DNA from: Nitzschia sp. pyKryTriq1
Taxonomy: Eukaryota; Bacillariophyta; Bacillariophyceae; Bacillariales; Bacillariaceae
Length of the DNA: 64,000 nt
Direction: 5' to 3'
Assembly: GCA_956465555.1 (NCBI GenBank)
Contig: OY101128.1
Location: forward strand, 186,001 to 250,000
The stretch's first letter is position 1. Each line of letters starts with the position of its first letter. The notes below the pieces were generated by a model that was not told the origin of the DNA, ran no database searches, and saw nothing but the letters and a program-made list of their open reading frames with translations. A program made the position numbers and the translations under genes. Shown here piece after piece: positions 48,862 through 58,680 of this stretch.

Positions 48862-50611
48862 ACTAGCTAGTTCGTAGTAGTACGAGTATAATAGTGTTGA
48901 AGGTCTGACTCTGACTGAAGCCGATGTCACGCACCAAGTGCCGAGGACGACGCAGGATGATGATGATGATTCTTCTTCTTCCTCGTAGTCGACTGACTTC
49001 TACCGGTATAGAGTATAGCTTGTTGTTGTGGCCAGATCACAGACTGATGCGACGACGAAGAAAATCTTTGCTCCCAATAACAACGAGAACAAGGATGTAC
49101 TCGTACAGTGCCGGTACAATGTCAAAGGGTCCACTTCTACTATACTACTGTGCAGTACCTGTTACGTGCTTGCTGCTACGAGTACGTTTATACCAGGCAC
49201 TACTTGTACTGTACGTAATAATACATACCGGTACGTGAATATACAATACCGGTAGAGCTGATGATGATGATGATGATGATGATGTGTCGCCGATCCGCCA
49301 TTGTCGACCCGCAGCGATGCATGAAAAAAGATCGCTCTCTGATGCTCTCTGCACGACAAAATCAACCTGCACGACAAAATCAACCTGCGCGAAGAGGAGT
49401 CGTCGTCGTCGCGTCGTCGTCTCGCGTCAAGCTGAACGTGAAAACCGGAAAAAACAACAATCCATTTGCATTCATGTCATGCTACTAGTAGGTGTCGAGT
49501 GGCTCTACATCATCAGCGACTATTGTCTTGCATTGTCTAGCAGTTTGTCCTGTAGATCGTCCGTAGAAACTGTACTAGTTCCGGTGCGTCCAGTTGGACA
49601 TCTCGAAATGCGGCAACCCGACGTCGGCGGGCGAGGCATGTTGAAGAGGGACTTCGATCGGAGGAGTCCAACACCGAGCGAAGGACAGACGCTGTTGATT
49701 CGATCAACGACGATTCGCTCGCAGGCGAACGTCCATGACTGACATGGATCTTGGATCTTGCAATGTCCATTGGGATCATTGACAACCTTGAGAATGGGGG
49801 GGGAGGGGGGGTGGGGGGATTTCGCGCACATTCATTTTGTCGTGTTTCCCACGTCTTGCTGTACGTGTGATGCCCTACCAGGAATCATTCCGACATTGCG
49901 AGCGAGAACTGAATTTATGACTATGTGTGTGAAGAAAAATAGGTGTAAAGGGGAAGAAGTCTGCTGTTCCGCACCGCCGACTATTTTGCTGCAAGAAACA
50001 AATATAGCTACTCTTACTTCTTTTTAACTCCCGCCCACCCGCCCACTCTAGGGGGGATATTGTGTCAGGCGAGCTTCTTGATGGATTCGGCAAAGGAGCG
50101 GCGAATTCGCCAAACCTACGAAGAATCTGCCAGGAGGCAAGTCTACCAACTTCCCTCGGTGGCCTGCGTGGGCATGAGGACCTATACTCTAGCCACCAAT
50201 AGCAACAATCGTACCTCTCCTATCTATCTAACCACGCAGGGTGACGTGTACTTCCTATTACTATATGTATGTGTGTCACAAATAAATAATAATGACGCGG
50301 GAAAGACGAAGCAGCAGCGCGCGCGCGCTGCTGGCTGGATGCGCCATCGATCGTACCAAAAATAATCTATCGGAGTGGAAATGAAATCATATGATAGATC
50401 TACATGCACATAGTATTTGTATATTGACATTTCGAGCCAGCCAATCTCAATCCGAGAGGATGATTGATTGATTGATGAATGATTATGATGATTGATGATG
50501 ATTCCAATCTCTCTTTCTTCCACATCCATCGATCATCTTATATTACACCGATCAAACAAATACGTACCACAACACAACACAACACAACACAACACTCCTC
50601 TTCATAATATC
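48862..50611. other. Gene-free divergent intergenic region
   Basis: About 1.75 kb between selenoprotein U (-) and the kexin-like gene (+). It holds two ACCGGTA words near 49230-49255, (GAT)n at 49259-49282, an exact 18-bp tandem duplication GCACGACAAAATCAACCT at 49351-49386, a G-rich run near 49795-49820 and (ACAAC)n near 50568-50595. Frames of up to 152 codons on either strand are Arg/Ser-rich without motifs and are not called. Confidence 0.5.
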
Positions 50612-53600
50612 ATGATGAGAACGATGATGATGATGATGATGATGATGTCGACACTGCTGTTGCTACTGCCACTTGGTAGAAACCCAACCGTCCAAGCCGA
50701 GGCCGCCGATGGAGGACAAGTTCCAGCATCCTCCTCCTCCTCCTCGTCGTCGTCCTCTTCTTCTTCCCAGCACCTCCGTCGTCAAATGCAGCAATTCCCG
50801 GATTTCTCTTGTGACGTGTACAAAGACTTTTGTCCCACGAGGTTCAATGGAGTGTGCGAACGAAATATCGATAGTAGCGGGTTCGTGGGTGGTTCCGCGA
50901 ATACTTCTACGTCTAGTTCCACTTCTAGTTCCACGTCTACTACTTCTACCGTCGAGGTTTCTTCGCTTTGTCTTTCGGAAGGCAGCAGCGATTGCTTTGA
51001 TTGCGATGAATGTCAACGTCAATTCCATGCCGATTGTCAAGGATGTATTGCGCACAATTGTGTCTGGTGTCCTGGCGATGCCACGTGTTTCAATTCCGAT
51101 CAATACATCCTACTGGGCAGCAATCGACAAACCACCTGTACGACGCCGGGCGACTTTCAAAGCACGTGCAGCAGCAGCAGCAGCAGCAGTAGTAACAATA
51201 ACGTGTTTGATGATGTCTTGTACCAAGCCCAATCGTGGGTCTATGATCTCATTCAGTTGCCCAACGTCTGGAAAACTTACCAGGGACAAGGAATACGTGT
51301 CCGAATCAATGACAATGGAGTCGATGTCAATCATGCCGAATTCAGTGGACGGATCGATTACGATGCCAATTGCGACAATTACTTGCCCTTTGATACTACC
51401 GCCACCACCACCAACAACAATAACAATAACAATAATAATCAAGTAAATGATGAGGTGGGTGCGGGACATGGCACGGCCGTGGCCGGAATTGTCGGAGCGG
51501 CCGCCAACAATGGATTGTGCAGTGTCGGGATTGCTCCCCAAGTCACCCTTTCGAGCTGCAACATTTTTGACACCACCACCAGTAACAGCAACAGCAATAC
51601 TGGCGGTAATGCGAATAATAATAATAATATTCGATACCAATTCTTGGATCCATCCCAAATCGATCTGTACGACATTGCCCAAAATTCTTTTGGTGAAAAT
51701 GCCTGTGCACCACGAGAAGATCTAATATTGGGAAGAAGAAGGGAAGCAAGAAACTTGCAAGAAACGTGTCCCTTTACTTCATTTGCCAGTCAACAGCAAC
51801 AGCAGCAGCAGCAGCAAGGAGACATTGTCAATCTTCCCTTTCCGTGTGACTATTGCGACTTTACTACTTCATCATCATCTACCTCTACGTTTTCGCAATT
51901 ATGTCAACAAGCCATTGTCTTGCATTGTCGAATCTATTGGGAACAAGATCAAAATGGTTGTTTGGAATTTTTGGATGTATTGGTACAAGATGGAACGTGC
52001 GAATATTCTTCCAGTTTACCGGCCGCCATTCGACAAGGCATGACGACGGCCATTACGGAGGGACGTCAAGGCAGGGGGATTATTTTTGTAGCCGCGGCAG
52101 GAAATACCTACAAATCGGGAGGGGATACAAATTTGGGAGATGGATGGTCCAATTCGAGATTTGTCATTTCGGTGGGAGCGGTGGGAAAAGATGGAAGACA
52201 TGCGAGCTATTCGGTTCCAGGAGCCTCGCTCTTTGTGGCGGCACCGGGAGGAGATCATTCCAGTATTGCGAATCATGTCACTGTCGGTCTTTCTACATCT
52301 TCGAGCAATGCAGTATGTCGGGATGCCGGAGTAGGAACTTCGTTTGCCTGTCCGGTCGTTTCGGGAGTCGTCGCTTTAATGTTGCAAGCCAATCCGGACC
52401 TGACCTGGCGGGATGTCCAAGAGATTGTAGCCACCACGTCACAACGTGTCGATGTGACGGATGATACAGATGTTGACGACCGTATTATTAGCACGGCTAT
52501 TGTCAATGGAGCCGGCATTTGGCATTCCAACTATTATGGATTTGGAATTATCAACGCCGAAGCTGCCGTGCAAGCGGCCGAAACATGGACCTTGCTCGGA
52601 TCGGAACAAATGCTGGTGGTCGAGTCGGGTCGCATCGATTTGCCCTTGGTGGATGATCCTACAGTGGTAACCTCTTCCACTCTTTCCTTTTCCTCAAGTG
52701 CTGGTGGTGGTGGTGGTGGTGGGGACAATAATGATGCTTCTTCATCGTCGTCGTCGTTTCGAATTCAAAGTGTCCAAGTCTTGTTGGATTTGGAGCATTA
52801 TAGTCGAGGACATTTACAAATCGTCTTGACGAGTCCTCAAGGGACAAGATCCATTTTGCATCCCGGTCAACGTCCCGAAAACTATCAAATGGATATCAGT
52901 GCACGATGGAAGTTTTTGACTCTGAAATCGTGGGGAGAGAATCCATATGGTGATAGTGGAAGTGGAAGTGGCGATTGGACATTGGAGCTCACCGATTTGA
53001 CACCCGGGGAAGTATCGATGGCGTGTGTCGATGCAGATTGGATTGTTGACCAATCCTCTGTATCAGCCGTGTTGGATCCAGTCGATTGTCGATTCTTGGA
53101 ACAAGTCGGTGCTTGTATCGATGGGGAAATCAATCCATTGAATTTGGTTAGTGCAAATGATCTGGATGTATTGCTGAATCAGTTTGAAAACAGTGATGGA
53201 CTCCGGGCGACCGACGCGTGTTGTGCGTGTGGTGGAGCGGGAGTGAGTCGGCAAGATGTGACGGATCAACTCCGACAATGGACACTGGTCGTCTACGGAT
53301 ATTACTCTGATGGTCTTAGTGGTGGTGCGAACCAAGGAATGGGCGATGGACCAGCAACCTCGGCTCCGACAGTATCATCAGCAACGACAACCATCGAGCC
53401 CACAACATCATCTCCTACATTGCTGGTGGAAGAATCATCCGGTGTAACCGAGAGTCCTTCTCAATCCGATAATTTTTCCCCATCCATCTCGACTGACGTC
53501 CCAGCAGAGCAGGAGGGCAACGATGATCCTAACCAGCAGTCTCCTACCGATGATGGTTCCAACTCGTCTCCTGGCTTTGTCTTTCCTACGAGTGCATCAT

Positions 53601-53680
53601 CGCCGACGCATAACGGCGCAGTGGGTGTCATGATCGTCCTCGGCATTACCGTCGTCATGACGAGTCGTCTCTGTTGGTGA
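50612..53680 (+). CDS. Kexin-type subtilisin-like protease with P domain
   Basis: A 1022-residue membrane or secreted protease. The chosen start opens a signal peptide (Met run, then STLLLLLPLG); the frame extends 40 codons upstream. A cysteine-rich N-terminal region includes a PSI-like segment, CQGCIAHNCVWCPGDATC. The S8 catalytic residues are Asp234 (RINDNGVDVNHAEF), His286 (GAGHGTAVAGIVGA), oxyanion Asn498 (FVAAAGNTY) and Ser577 (VGTSFACPVVSGVVAL). A P/Homo-B-like domain follows (VLLDLEHYSRGHLQIVLTSP, then SWGENPYGDSGSG and DWTLELTDL). Then come a six-cysteine ShK-like segment ending CCACGG, a Ser/Thr/Pro stalk and a final hydrophobic helix. Asn runs and a Gln run sit between the catalytic blocks. 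Kexins cleave proproteins after basic residues in the late secretory pathway. A classic prodomain is not obvious. Confidence 0.85.
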   Translation: MMRTMMMMMMMMSTLLLLLPLGRNPTVQAEAADGGQVPASSSSSSSSSSSSSQHLRRQMQQFPDFSCDVYKDFCPTRFNGVCERNIDSSGFVGGSANTSTSSSTSSSTSTTSTVEVSSLCLSEGSSDCFDCDECQRQFHADCQGCIAHNCVWCPGDATCFNSDQYILLGSNRQTTCTTPGDFQSTCSSSSSSSSNNNVFDDVLYQAQSWVYDLIQLPNVWKTYQGQGIRVRINDNGVDVNHAEFSGRIDYDANCDNYLPFDTTATTTNNNNNNNNNQVNDEVGAGHGTAVAGIVGAAANNGLCSVGIAPQVTLSSCNIFDTTTSNSNSNTGGNANNNNNIRYQFLDPSQIDLYDIAQNSFGENACAPREDLILGRRREARNLQETCPFTSFASQQQQQQQQQGDIVNLPFPCDYCDFTTSSSSTSTFSQLCQQAIVLHCRIYWEQDQNGCLEFLDVLVQDGTCEYSSSLPAAIRQGMTTAITEGRQGRGIIFVAAAGNTYKSGGDTNLGDGWSNSRFVISVGAVGKDGRHASYSVPGASLFVAAPGGDHSSIANHVTVGLSTSSSNAVCRDAGVGTSFACPVVSGVVALMLQANPDLTWRDVQEIVATTSQRVDVTDDTDVDDRIISTAIVNGAGIWHSNYYGFGIINAEAAVQAAETWTLLGSEQMLVVESGRIDLPLVDDPTVVTSSTLSFSSSAGGGGGGGDNNDASSSSSSFRIQSVQVLLDLEHYSRGHLQIVLTSPQGTRSILHPGQRPENYQMDISARWKFLTLKSWGENPYGDSGSGSGDWTLELTDLTPGEVSMACVDADWIVDQSSVSAVLDPVDCRFLEQVGACIDGEINPLNLVSANDLDVLLNQFENSDGLRATDACCACGGAGVSRQDVTDQLRQWTLVVYGYYSDGLSGGANQGMGDGPATSAPTVSSATTTIEPTTSSPTLLVEESSGVTESPSQSDNFSPSISTDVPAEQEGNDDPNQQSPTDDGSNSSPGFVFPTSASSPTHNGAVGVMIVLGITVVMTSRLCW

Positions 53681-54182
53681 TCCATTACCATGGGTAGTGC
53701 CGCTGGTGGCCGATCATTGATTCCTTCGTTCTGTACCTATAGAGCAATTCCCTTTTTGAATGGACACTAAAGACGACGAAGAAAGATGACAGCTCCCGAC
53801 AAGCAGCAGCTAACCACTTGCTACAGTAGTTTGGGGCTGCAGTATGGAGTCGCACCGCTCATAAACCAAGAAAAGATGACAGGACGCGGTTCTCTGCTGA
53901 AAGTCATTCACGGTGACGCACGGAAATGGACTGCTGGTCTGTTCCGCGTACTAGGCTGTCATCGTTACTCCAAATGAAGCCACGGCGGCGATTTTCTGCT
54001 CCAGAATACCTTCAAAACTCTTGATGACCTTTAGAGCAGAGCCCTCAAACCTATGGTAGAAAGAAGAGATAAATTTCATACATTCTAGACACGTGGTCGG
54101 ATCGATACGCACCGCACAGCCGACATCTCCTCAAACTTGCTTGTTGTTGGAACTTACGCTCCTTCGAAATCATGAAGTAGTA
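53681..54182. other. Convergent intergenic region
   Basis: 502 bp. A 63-codon frame at 53786-53977 has no recognisable feature and is not called. Confidence 0.4.
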
Positions 54183-54488
54183 CTAGACAGCCAGACAAAT
54201 CAAGACAGTGGCAATAAATAAAAGACTAAAGACAAGAAAGTTGAGGCCTCGAACTCGCTTGTTTTCAAGGTATTCGAAGTAGTGATCCTCGGCTTCATCT
54301 TGCCTCCCAATTGTTCCGACGGAAGAACGATAATCGTTAAAGCTACTCGCGTTCTTCGACGAAGAGTTGACCGACAACTCTGACCGACAACTCTTCTTCC
54401 AATCGAGATGAGTTCTCAGACGTTTGACTTCCTTCAATAGTCCTTCCTTGGGAGCGAAATGCTTTGCTAATCGGATGTAATGAATCAT
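54183..54488 (-). CDS. Small tail-anchored protein, unknown
   Basis: A 101-residue frame from the first ATG, MIHYIRLAKHFAPKEGLLKE. A basic helical segment (EVKRLRTHLDWKKSCRSE), a Ser/Asn-rich loop and an acidic stretch (RQDEAEDHYFEYLENKRV) precede a C-terminal membrane helix, GLNFLVFSLLFIATVLICLA, that ends at the stop codon. This is the layout of a tail-anchored ER or mitochondrial outer-membrane protein with its body in the cytosol. No family is recognised. The frame is open upstream to 54539 without another ATG, so an upstream exon is possible. Confidence 0.45.
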   Translation of the reverse strand: MIHYIRLAKHFAPKEGLLKEVKRLRTHLDWKKSCRSELSVNSSSKNASSFNDYRSSVGTIGRQDEAEDHYFEYLENKRVRGLNFLVFSLLFIATVLICLAV

Positions 54489-54893
54489 TGTGAGCTCGAG
54501 AGACGATGAATAAAAGACGATCCTCTCTCCCTCGACCAAAATTGCATTCGTTGCTGTTGCCGACCGAAATAAAAATAATGGATCGCCATCTCCAAAGGGG
54601 CTTATTTACGGCATACATCGAATTCAAAGCTCTGGCTTTGAAAAATACGAAAGACACCAGCTATCATCACTCATCACCACGATGGCATGCGCGCGCGCGT
54701 GGCGGCAACGAAAGAGGTCGGCGCATTGTGTGACGTGGTAATACCAGTAGAGGGCGAAACACGCGAAACAACACTCATCTTTTTCTTTCTCTGACGACGA
54801 CGATGACGGATGCGACAAAACCATCGACGACGGTGATCCATCGCTGGATTGAACGTTAACGTCGTCACAATAATTTTACGTCTACTCTGCACC
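54489..54893. other. Divergent intergenic region
   Basis: 405 bp, presumed promoters of the tail-anchored and plastid NTF2-like genes. A (GC)n run lies near 54690-54698. Confidence 0.4.
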
Positions 54894-55601
54894 ATGATGC
54901 AATCATCCTTTATTGCTTGCCTTTTCCTTGCAGCCCTCGGAAGGGCGTCGGCCTTTTCGGCATCCTCGCCGCCTCCTCAGAAGCTTCTTCCGATGGAAAT
55001 CGACGCCGCGAAGGCCTTTGCCGAAAGCGAATTTCCAATTGGCCCCGATGATCTCATTGCTCGTGCAAAAGAAGTCTTGGCTCCGGAGGTTTCGATCGGA
55101 ACCAAAGACGGAGGAAAATGCCTGGCGGACGACTTTCAATTTTGCGCTGCCGTAGTGGGTCCCCTTCCAAAGGAAGATTACTTGAATGCTCTCGGAACCT
55201 TTCAACTCGACAATTCCTTCGATATCACTCAAAACGCCTTCGGTTTTACCGTCTCTCCTGTCCAACCGAATCGAGTCTACTGGTTCAACAATGCCGTCGC
55301 AACGATGAAAGCACCCTTTTTCGGTGCCGACCCCAGCGACGTCAAGGAGGATTTGGTCTTTCCTCCACAAGTCTTCCACATGGACTTTGACAAGGACGGA
55401 CAAGTGACCGAATTTGGTTTCTATACGGTGGATCGACAATATGGCAACACGGGAGGTCTAGGCGGTGCATTTGGATTTTTTTACGGCGTCGGCAAGCCCT
55501 TGCCGTTTCCGGAAGCCAAGCCCTACAAACCCTCCTTTCGTTTCCGAATGCTTCAATTCCTTGGTAGTGTGAGAAAGAAAGGGAGCAAAAAGTCAGAGTA
55601 A
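54894..55601 (+). CDS. Plastid-targeted NTF2/SnoaL-like protein
   Basis: A 235-residue protein beginning MMQSSFIACLFLAALGRASA then FSASSPP. The signal peptide ends in ASAF, the junction that in diatoms directs proteins across the four plastid membranes. The mature part resembles the NTF2-like cone fold of SnoaL-type proteins: a first helix (IGPDDLIARAKEVLAPEVSI), a pocket segment (LADDFQFCAAVVGPLPKEDY), then strands around VYWFNNAVATMKAPFF and QVFHMDFDKDGQVTEFGFYT. It ends in a basic tail, RKKGSKKSE. Such proteins may be small-molecule enzymes or binders; neither can be told here. The ATG at 54894 was chosen because it starts the signal peptide. No intron. Confidence 0.8.
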   Translation: MMQSSFIACLFLAALGRASAFSASSPPPQKLLPMEIDAAKAFAESEFPIGPDDLIARAKEVLAPEVSIGTKDGGKCLADDFQFCAAVVGPLPKEDYLNALGTFQLDNSFDITQNAFGFTVSPVQPNRVYWFNNAVATMKAPFFGADPSDVKEDLVFPPQVFHMDFDKDGQVTEFGFYTVDRQYGNTGGLGGAFGFFYGVGKPLPFPEAKPYKPSFRFRMLQFLGSVRKKGSKKSE

Positions 55602-55860
55602 ATAATATTCGTTGGTACGAGTACACTACTGATAGCAAGTTATAAAATTATAGTTCGTTTTGATGATGAAAGAGGACGAATATTCGTTTCGTAAACATGC
55701 TTTCTACTACTAATAGGGTTCGGAGTGTATCAGCCATGCACCGTGCTGACTGTACACGTGAATCTTTATTCATTGGCTTGACGAGCGAGTAGTATGCGAA
55801 AAGTGAGGTTGAAAACGCGTAAACTTTACTAAAGGTATTATGTAGGTCTCACTACTTTAG

Positions 55861-57291
55861 CTAGAATGGAGGATCGGCTTCAAAGATCATGGGAGCTCCC
55901 GAAATTGGATGATATATACACAGTTGGCGTGCATGAAGGCAGAGCGGAGACTGAACAGTACCGGTACTACTACTACTACTACTTCCAGTATTACTGAATG
56001 CAGCAGCAGCAGCAGCAGCAGCATTTCCATAGATATCATCGCCCACAATGGGAGCTCCTAATGCTTGGGCACAGTGCACTCGTAGTTGGTGAGTTCTGCC
56101 GGTCCAGGGCCTCAACTCCAATCGCGATACGGCTTGCCCTTTGTAGGTCTCTCGGCTCAACAAGGTCCATGTGGTGAGGCATTCTTTGGCAGCTTGTTTG
56201 TAGAACTTGTGGGTAGATCCAATCTGTCCAATCTTGACCGATGATTCTTCATCATCGTTGTCATTACTATTATGCATCTTGGGCCGAGCGATTCGCATAA
56301 AAGGAGGATTGTCCGGATCTCGTTCCAAATCGACATTGATTTCGCCTTCCATCATAGCCGAGGAAGAAGATGATGATGATGATGATAAAATGGGAGAATT
56401 ACCATGCATTACCAGCGCTTGATATGTTTTCTGGACGCGTCGTTCTTTAAAGTCGTCATGGAGCTTGGACAAGGCCTCGAGGGAAAGTGCGTAGACTATG
56501 ATTCCACTCGTGGCCATGTCCAAACGATGGACGACCATTTGATCCAAATCGATACCCGGCGGTCGTAGCGTCTCATACACCAACGTCGCCAATGACGGAT
56601 TGCGTCGGGAACCCGGAACACTGAGAATACCACTAGGCTTGTTGACGACACAGATGCTCGCATCGGCATACAAAATCTCCAAGGCGTCCAAGGGAACGGC
56701 CTGACTGGCCTGTTGCTCGACCCGGATTTTCTGAAGCAGATTATCCCGTTGTAAGGAGTTGAGTGATTCCAAATTTTCGACCATGGAGACAGATGTCTTG
56801 GACAGGTTGTAGCTGGATGGATTCCCGACTATTTGTTCCAAAAGTGTGTCCCGATGATGATCGTGATCGTCACCAGTTGCCAGTATTCTTTCTTCCGTGG
56901 AGGGTTCCATCACCGGCTCCGTTGTTGATTTAATAGAGAGTATCGAGTGATATCGCTGAAGTGGAAGCATTTGACCCTCGCACCAACTATCCGTAGACCG
57001 AGTGGATACCCGCCGCCTGGCTGGCAAATGATTCCAAGAAGGACCTGCCGAAGGAATAAAGAGAGGCGATCGACCATCAGCAGTATTATCTGACGCCGGC
57101 GAAGAGGAAGACTCGGTCAAGGAGTAGCCGAGTGCACAACTGAGAGAAAAAGAGGAAAGTGCAATGGAATAAGACAAGGCCAGCAGAAGCCTTCCGCGAC
57201 GAAGCTTTGTCAGAGTGACCTTTTCACGACAGCACAAATTTCTCGCTGATGGAAGACCCAGAGCTGCAAGCACATTGCTGTCGTCTTTCAT
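55861..57291 (-). CDS. RluA-family RNA pseudouridine synthase
   Basis: A 476-residue single-exon protein. From residue 200 on it matches RluA-type enzymes: LEILYADASICVVNKPSGIL, the catalytic motif MVVHRLDMATSGIIVYAL with Asp258, KTYQALV, and SRLELRPWTGRTHQLRVHCA then GAPIVGDDIYG. These enzymes turn uridine into pseudouridine in rRNA or tRNA. The N-terminal 200 residues are an extension with a hydrophobic stretch (LLLALSYSIALSSFSLSCAL) preceded by basic residues. That suggests organelle targeting, but no ASAF-type junction is seen. No S4 domain is visible. Ser runs, an Ala run and an acidic insert interrupt the domain at expected loops. The RNA target is unknown. Confidence 0.9.
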   Translation of the reverse strand: MKDDSNVLAALGLPSARNLCCREKVTLTKLRRGRLLLALSYSIALSSFSLSCALGYSLTESSSSPASDNTADGRSPLFIPSAGPSWNHLPARRRVSTRSTDSWCEGQMLPLQRYHSILSIKSTTEPVMEPSTEERILATGDDHDHHRDTLLEQIVGNPSSYNLSKTSVSMVENLESLNSLQRDNLLQKIRVEQQASQAVPLDALEILYADASICVVNKPSGILSVPGSRRNPSLATLVYETLRPPGIDLDQMVVHRLDMATSGIIVYALSLEALSKLHDDFKERRVQKTYQALVMHGNSPILSSSSSSSSSAMMEGEINVDLERDPDNPPFMRIARPKMHNSNDNDDEESSVKIGQIGSTHKFYKQAAKECLTTWTLLSRETYKGQAVSRLELRPWTGRTHQLRVHCAQALGAPIVGDDIYGNAAAAAAAAFSNTGSSSSSSTGTVQSPLCLHARQLCIYHPISGAPMIFEADPPF

Positions 57292-58680
57292 CGTCCAGAA
57301 CCGACGTTGGGAGCAAGCGGGAGCGCGATGCTTTCGCCTTCCAGCAAACGAGTATCAATTACTGCGATATCGATGGGCTACGAATGCAAGTACTGGTACG
57401 GTCACCTGCCCCCATCATCAAAATGGGCGGTCGAGATGCTTAATTGATGCTTTCAGTTTGTCAACTATCGATTGCTGATGCCCCAAAGTGGAAAGAGACG
57501 ACGACTCCAGATTCACAAGCCGTGTATCTACACTCGTATTGTATTGGCAGTGCCGCCTGTCCTCTAGCAACGAACTGGTTTAGGAGTAGCATACGCCGAG
57601 GAAGGAAATGATGCTCTCTCTATGAGAAATAAATGAAAGATACGAGTAGGTTAGAGAAAAATCACATCGTGCTGCTGCTGCGTGCGGTGGGCGTGGAGCG
57701 TGGAGCTCACCAAGGCAGTCGGGCGTCAGACAGACGTGATGGGCAGTCAGATCGAATGAGTCGTAAATCATGAAATAGCCATGTCTTCCAGCGGGCAGGG
57801 CAGATGCGTCTGTCTACTGCTGTACCTGGCTGTACCGGTACTGTACCAGTACAGTACCGGTACTCTACTACCGTACCGGTACCGGTAGACTGTACCGGTA
57901 CGAGTGGTTGGGGCTTCGCGTGGTGCGATGACCAACTGCTCTGCTGGCTCTTCAAGTTTGTACTGGTACCGTACCAGGTACCGGAACTTCTTGTACTCCT
58001 CGACGAACCGGTACGGTACTTGTAGCCCTACCGTACGAGTACCTGGTACAGTACCGGTACAGGTCCAGAAGTACTGGCGTTCTTTACAGTACCAGTGCAG
58101 CAGTCAGTAGTACCAGGTACCGTTACCTGTTATGCCTGTAAAACGTGCGGTAGATAACGAGCGTCATGCTTCATGGGCTGCGCTTCCTTTGGGAACCTGG
58201 GCATTTTTAACGGTTGGAATTTTTGGCGTACATCCTTCCGGGCGACTTTGGGGAAGTTGGGAATCCCACGTATTTTCCGGCGATTCCTTGAAGGCATCAT
58301 TTAACGTTCCTTTCACGATAATATAAGATTTTATTTAATGGTTTGGTGATTCCGAGGGGTTCCATGCAGAAGTTCCAGCATCAGCTTCGCCTCTATCACG
58401 CGAATGAATCTTCAATCTTCGCATTCTCGCTCGCCCGACACGACTTCGTCCGCTAGTCCGGATACCTCTCTCGCTCGCTTTCTGCTATTGCCGGTACCAG
58501 TACAAAGCGGTAGACCGTGGGAACGGGCCCGCGAGGCCGAGGAGTCGTCACAAAATCGCAAATCGCAAGGTTTGCTGTCATCCATCCCGTTGCATCCGAT
58601 CCACTCGGCATTATTGTTTGTCAACCTGTCTGCACAAACGTATCTCATCATTATTATTTATTATTACTACATTATTGAAC
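57292..58680. other. Gene-free divergent region with dense TACCGGTA cluster
   Basis: About 1.4 kb between RluA (-) and HSF (+). The part 57825-58130 is packed with GTACCGGTAC, GGTACC and CCAGTAC words, many self-complementary. No gene is supported; frames crossing the cluster are made of repeated YR and TG codons. Confidence 0.5.
57825..58130. repeat. Cluster of palindromic TACCGGTA / GGTACC words
   Basis: At least five exact TACCGGTA or overlapping ACCGGTACCGGT words and numerous GTACCAG/CTGGTAC relatives lie within about 300 bp. The stretch could fold into several alternative hairpins. Confidence 0.75.

Noticed and set aside
49284-49742. 152-codon plus-strand frame
   Set aside because: Arg/Ser-rich composition caused by simple repeats and an 18-bp tandem duplication; no recognisable domain.
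50060-50365. 101-codon frame with a basic helix (MDSAKERRIRQTYEESARRQ)
   Set aside because: The start looks protein-like, but the rest runs through simple repeats and no exon signals or family could be found.
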